Origin: Citrus sinensis
Taxonomy: Eukaryota > Streptophyta > Magnoliopsida > Sapindales > Rutaceae
Assembly (NCBI RefSeq): GCF_022201045.2
Contig: NC_068559.1
Coordinates: 27,163,501-27,227,500 of the forward strand
DNA length: 64,000 bases
Direction of reading: 5' to 3'
This document shows, one piece after another, positions 60,527 through 64,000 of the stretch. The notes beneath the pieces were generated by a model. It saw nothing but the letters and a program-made list of their open reading frames with translations, ran no database searches and was not told the DNA's origin. The stretch's first letter is position 1. Every line of letters starts with the position of its first letter. Position numbers and translations under genes: made by a program.

Positions 60527-61113
60527 CCATTCTTTTGAGTAGACTCGATCATAAAGTCCTAATATATTTATTGTACACATATATTCTTGAAGTACGTATA
60601 TAGTGCTGGTAGCCACTGGAAAGTTGGCTTTGTTTATTACACATCACATGAAATAGACTTGCCAACAGTGGCGTTAATCAAGGAGCTTATTTAATGGGTA
60701 AATCAAGGTTGCGTATAACAATAAATAAATAATATTTGAGTGAATCGAGGGAAAAAGAATCCTGATAAAGCAATTGGGTCTTGATCCAGTTGACAACTTG
60801 ATGTCATGCAATTCGACGTCGTTTAGTTTACCAAGATGAAAAAATGAGAGAGAAACGACGAAGCACAACACAAGGTCAAGGACTTTTTGGCTATTGGCAT
60901 GGGAGCTGCTTTTCCCGTTCCTTGCAATCAAAGCACCATATCCCTTGTTAACCTGAGCAAGAAACGCAATGATAACAAACTATAAGGGGAAAGGTATAAA
61001 TTCGGATATCTTCAACGCCACGACTGTACAAATAGGTTTGAGAAAACACTAACTACCACTTATGAATTAATTATGTGTTATTACCACAATCTCCTGTTTC
61101 AATAACAACAAAT
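60527..61113. other. 3' flank of the germin-like gene
   Basis: No gene or repeat recognised; the minus-strand frame at 60674-60931 has no domain. Confidence 0.4.
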
Positions 61114-61125
61114 TCTCAGCAACGG

Positions 61126-61261
61126 ACCCTAAGGACGTGGTCGGGTTGGTTGCAGTGCAGTTGTAATCTCTACTAGAACTCAGATTTGATTCTTAGAAAT
61201 GATAAAAGAGGTAAAAAATGTATTTGAACTTACTCACCCCTTTATCTTTTAAAAAAAAAAA
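61126..61261 (+). repeat. Short SINE with poly(A) and target duplication
   Basis: A 136 bp element ends in A11 and is flanked by a perfect 12 bp direct repeat, tctcagcaacgg, at 61114-61125 and 61262-61273. The 5' part (ggttggttgcagtgcag) and the word agatttgattc about 35 bp on resemble Pol III A and B boxes, the second weakly. The small size and tail fit a tRNA-derived SINE. Confidence 0.75.
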
Positions 61262-61273
61262 TCTCAGCAACGG

Positions 61274-62342
61274 AAAAAAGGCATTGTTGACTTGAGAATT
61301 GACGGCACAGCATAAAATTTGTTGCATAAACTGTATGGGTAAATCCAATAATCATTTCCAGGATTATCTAGTTCCCAGGATTATGTGTCTACATTATACA
61401 CCATGAGGCATGTGACCCCATATTAGTTATCAAGTCAAAATACATACGTAATGTAGTAAGTAATTGCAATTACCTATCGTTTTTCCTCTTTTTTTTTAAA
61501 TTTTTTTTTTAAAAAAAATCTCTCCAAAAGCATAGGTTGGCTGTCAACGAAATGCTTTTGTGGCCTTACTAAAAATGAGCCTTTGAACCAGTCGAGCAGC
61601 CCTCAAGACACATAACTAGAAACATAAGGACGGACTTGGCGTAGATGGGTAGTTGACAAAGACACTTTACTAATGCCAGGACACGTGTAAAGAGAAGATG
61701 GCCAAGTCAAATATCATCTGGATTATTTAATGGAAAAGGCCAGGCCCCACCAACACAATTTTAGTTATCAACGTGTAAATTCTCTCCAACGCAACACAAC
61801 AAACAATACTTCGTGGGGTCCAGAGGGAGAGTGGTTGAAAAATACAAACAACGAACCTGTCAATAAAGGCACAATTGGTAGAGCCCCCGTGAATTTCCTG
61901 AGTTGGCCAGTTCACACAAACAGACACAGATACAGTCACAGCTAAGCTATACAGACATTGATGGACAAAATGTGTTTGCTTCCTAATTCGCCGAATCATT
62001 ACACCGCCTGAATCTTGTAATCAATCTTCAAACTGATCACCGCCTGTTGACTCGTTAACGAATTTACAGTAAGATTAAAAAAAAAAAACTTAAAAAAAGT
62101 GAACAACAAAGAACAACTGCAGTCTATTATTATTATTATTCTCCTTAATCATGTATGTTGAGTAACTCATACATACGCAATGAAATCAATCCATCAAAAT
62201 TGTTCCATACACAGGAACACAGAGTAAAAAATTCAAGGAATAATAATGAACAAAGAATCCCCAAATCCCATCATCAATCCCTAACCAATCTGTACAAATC
62301 TATCAAAGAATATGGCTAGTGAAAAAAAAAAAAAAAGAATTG
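61274..62342. other. Intergenic, 3' flank of the GATL gene
   Basis: No gene supported. Two overlapping frames on opposite strands near 61727-61999 have no domain. The right part (from about 62100) is likely 3' UTR of the minus-strand GATL gene. Confidence 0.4.
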
Positions 62343-63485
62343 TTACAAAAAACTGGAAAAACCAATCAATGAAGAAGAAGAAGGCGGAAACAAGACTGAA
62401 GACTGATGATGATCTTTGATTCTGTTACTATGCTTGAAAAGATCGTACGGCTCCCAAAGGTAATCAAGCGGACAAGGCTGCTTATTATCAAGTCTCACCC
62501 AAGGCTTCCCCTTTCCACTCCAATGTAACAAACTAACCGGACCGGGATGCAACGACCGGCAACTTCCTTTCACATTATCACCCCCTAAGCCGTGCTGATT
62601 CCACCGGTGATCGATCGCCTCCACATTGCCGGCGAACACCAGCAAGAACGGCGGCAAAGAACCCAGATCATAAATCCTTTTTCTTCTTTGTATTTCCATC
62701 CAGTTCTCAATTCTTTTTCTGTAATTTCCCTCACGCCACCTAACCAAATCCATCACCATCACGCCCGTGTTAAAATAACAAGGTTTCCTCGACCCGAATA
62801 CCCGGGAAAGAAGCGGGTCGGACCAGAAGTTGTCGGTGAAGTATTTTGTGAAGTTTGCGTGGCAATATTCGGGTGCCCCGATGATTTTGGACTTCGTTAA
62901 AGTAATGTCCCAGAGTTTGTGAATGTCGTCGACGAGAACGAGGTCTGAGTCGATGTAAATGACTCGGTCAACGCAAGGATCCAGGATGTCGCCGAGGTAG
63001 TTTCTCGCGTAGTTCAATGGGTTCTCTAAGGCTTCGCGAATTGAAGATGAGATCAAGTTTATAACTGTGTCTTCGCGGAAAATGTATACTTTGAAGTTGA
63101 GCGAAGGGAACGTGGATCGGACGAGTTGAGTCAAGACTCTGGGGCTAGCAGAGTCGAACTCGGCTGAGATGAAATGGAAGAAGATGTTCTCCGGGCAAGA
63201 GGCGTGTTTGAGAGCTGAATGGACGGCTGCGATGGAGCCACGCAGGTACTCGGAATCTAGAGTCATGGCGACGTGGACTAAAGACGGGTCACATGACGAC
63301 GTTATCTTATTGGCTGACACCGGACAGCCTCTGCCGTTGCGGTAGTCGGGTGCCTCAGTGAACAGGTCAAACCCCAAGAAATCTCCGCCGTCGATTGATC
63401 GAGACGGTATAGAACGAATCCCGAGACAAAACGGTGCGGATAGTACGAGCAACACGGCGACGTATTGTCGGAAACCGACCATCAT
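62343..63485 (-). CDS. Galacturonosyltransferase-like protein (GATL, GT8)
   Basis: An intronless gene for 380 residues. The N-terminal hydrophobic segment (about 5-22) is a signal peptide or signal anchor. GATL proteins lack the long stem of GAUT enzymes, as here. The GT8 core holds [14 protein letters not shown] (71-84), the [10 protein letters not shown] motif (151-160), the metal-binding DxD as D169-S-D171 in [30 protein letters not shown] (226-241), [12 protein letters not shown] (283-294) and HWSGKGKPW (311-319). All catalytic motifs are present. GATLs work in the Golgi or secretory pathway and take part in pectin or xylan synthesis, using UDP-sugars. By the sequence around LGDILDP and the tail I place it near Arabidopsis GATL3/4/8/9, without choosing one. 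The C-terminal tail (about 350-380) is Ser-rich and variable. Confidence 0.95.
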   Translation of the reverse strand: MMVGFRQYVAVLLVLSAPFCLGIRSIPSRSIDGGDFLGFDLFTEAPDYRNGRGCPVSANKITSSCDPSLVHVAMTLDSEYLRGSIAAVHSALKHASCPENIFFHFISAEFDSASPRVLTQLVRSTFPSLNFKVYIFREDTVINLISSSIREALENPLNYARNYLGDILDPCVDRVIYIDSDLVLVDDIHKLWDITLTKSKIIGAPEYCHANFTKYFTDNFWSDPLLSRVFGSRKPCYFNTGVMVMDLVRWREGNYRKRIENWMEIQRRKRIYDLGSLPPFLLVFAGNVEAIDHRWNQHGLGGDNVKGSCRSLHPGPVSLLHWSGKGKPWVRLDNKQPCPLDYLWEPYDLFKHSNRIKDHHQSSVLFPPSSSSLIGFSSFL

Positions 63486-64000
63486 TTATTTCTTTAATTT
63501 TTTTTTTTCTGTTTTCCCCTCCTTTCTGAACAAGAAACGGATTCTTGGGTCCTTGAAAGAGAATAAAGAAAAAGGGAATGGAGTTATAGGATAGTAGTGA
63601 TTTGCATTGTACTGATAAGGAAAGTGCAAAGCAGTAAATGGAAAATGATCGTTCTAGGGGTTGTGAGTTGGGTCTGGAAAATGAAAAGATAACAAATCAA
63701 CACGGCGTTGATAATTCTTTCTTCTTGAAAGTGCTTTGCAAGCAATACGCGGTTTTGTTTTCGCTTTGAATTTGAGCCTTGGGTGCAGAGAAAGAGGAGA
63801 TACTGCGTGCCTCTCTCTCTCTCTCTCTCTCTCTCTGGGGAATTAGCTTCGTTAAATATATTGGGGGTAATTGAAGGCGAAGGAAAGAAGAACAATAATA
63901 AAGTTTTAATTTTTTAGTGCTGTGCAAAGACGCGCTGTTGAAGCGCGTGGAGTTGGCTATGATGAGAAATTGTATCTGTTAATGTGGAAGTTTTTTGAAT
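63486..64000. other. Leader and promoter of the GATL gene, with a (CT)n run
   Basis: Upstream of the minus-strand GATL gene. A 26-base (CT)n run (63811-63836), read as (GA)n on the gene strand, lies about 330 bp before the start codon. Such GA/CT tracts are common in plant leaders and core promoters. The two frames that cross it are by-products of the repeat. Confidence 0.45.

Noticed and set aside
62592-63594. Plus-strand frames opposite the GATL gene
   Set aside because: They lie antisense to a complete GT8 gene and show no domain.

Overview
The window is plant nuclear DNA. The evidence is AT-rich intergenic sequence, GT-AG introns of about 80 bp to 1 kb, type-A response regulator, germin-like, GATL and class I formin genes, Tork-type Copia and Tat-type LTR sequence, tRNA-derived SINEs and many MITEs. 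The gene style suggests a woody eudicot, and my guess (inference only) is a Citrus-like member of the Sapindales. There are no operons; genes are separate units 1-7 kb apart.

Layout: 1-4866 holds a hAT-type MITE (175-720) and a 0.5 kb poly(A)-tailed retroposed sequence (2683-3190). A seven-bladed WD40 protein of the JINGUBANG type follows (4867-6231, minus), then a GPI-anchor-type matrix metalloproteinase (10334-11449, minus). From 11.6 to 20.5 kb is a transposon nest: a tail-only retroposon scar, a candidate MITE, a hAT MITE inserted in another hAT-like MITE, and a nearly whole young Copia fossil (13673-20499) that carries a 1.4 kb solo LTR of another family. From 20.5 to 24.2 kb is decayed retroelement DNA and a SINE.

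The central part carries an 84-residue basic protein of unknown function (24632-24886), a four-exon aldo-keto reductase (26834-28091), a seven-exon secreted protein that looks like a circularly permuted papain/NlpC-P60 fold (28867-31812, minus), an eleven-exon MYND/MSS51-type protein (33259-37011, minus) and a five-exon type-A response regulator of the ARR8/ARR9 kind (43425-44546). MULE-type and other fold-back MITEs sit between them.

The right part carries a class I formin (49711-52167), a WVD2/TPX2-family microtubule protein with a divergent TPX2 box (about 55131-57691, minus), an intronless germin-like protein (59858-60526) and an intronless GATL glycosyltransferase (62343-63485, minus). 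The neighbours do not form a pathway. Several products act at the cell surface, wall or cytoskeleton (metalloproteinase, formin, WVD2-like, germin-like, GATL), but I see no sign that they are co-regulated.

Exon limits of the multi-exon genes were set by hand from GT-AG sites and phase. I found no tRNA, rRNA, CRISPR or complete virus. The least explained items are the permuted papain-like protein, the 84-residue protein, and a repeat motif shared by the Copia leader and the unrelated solo LTR inserted in it.
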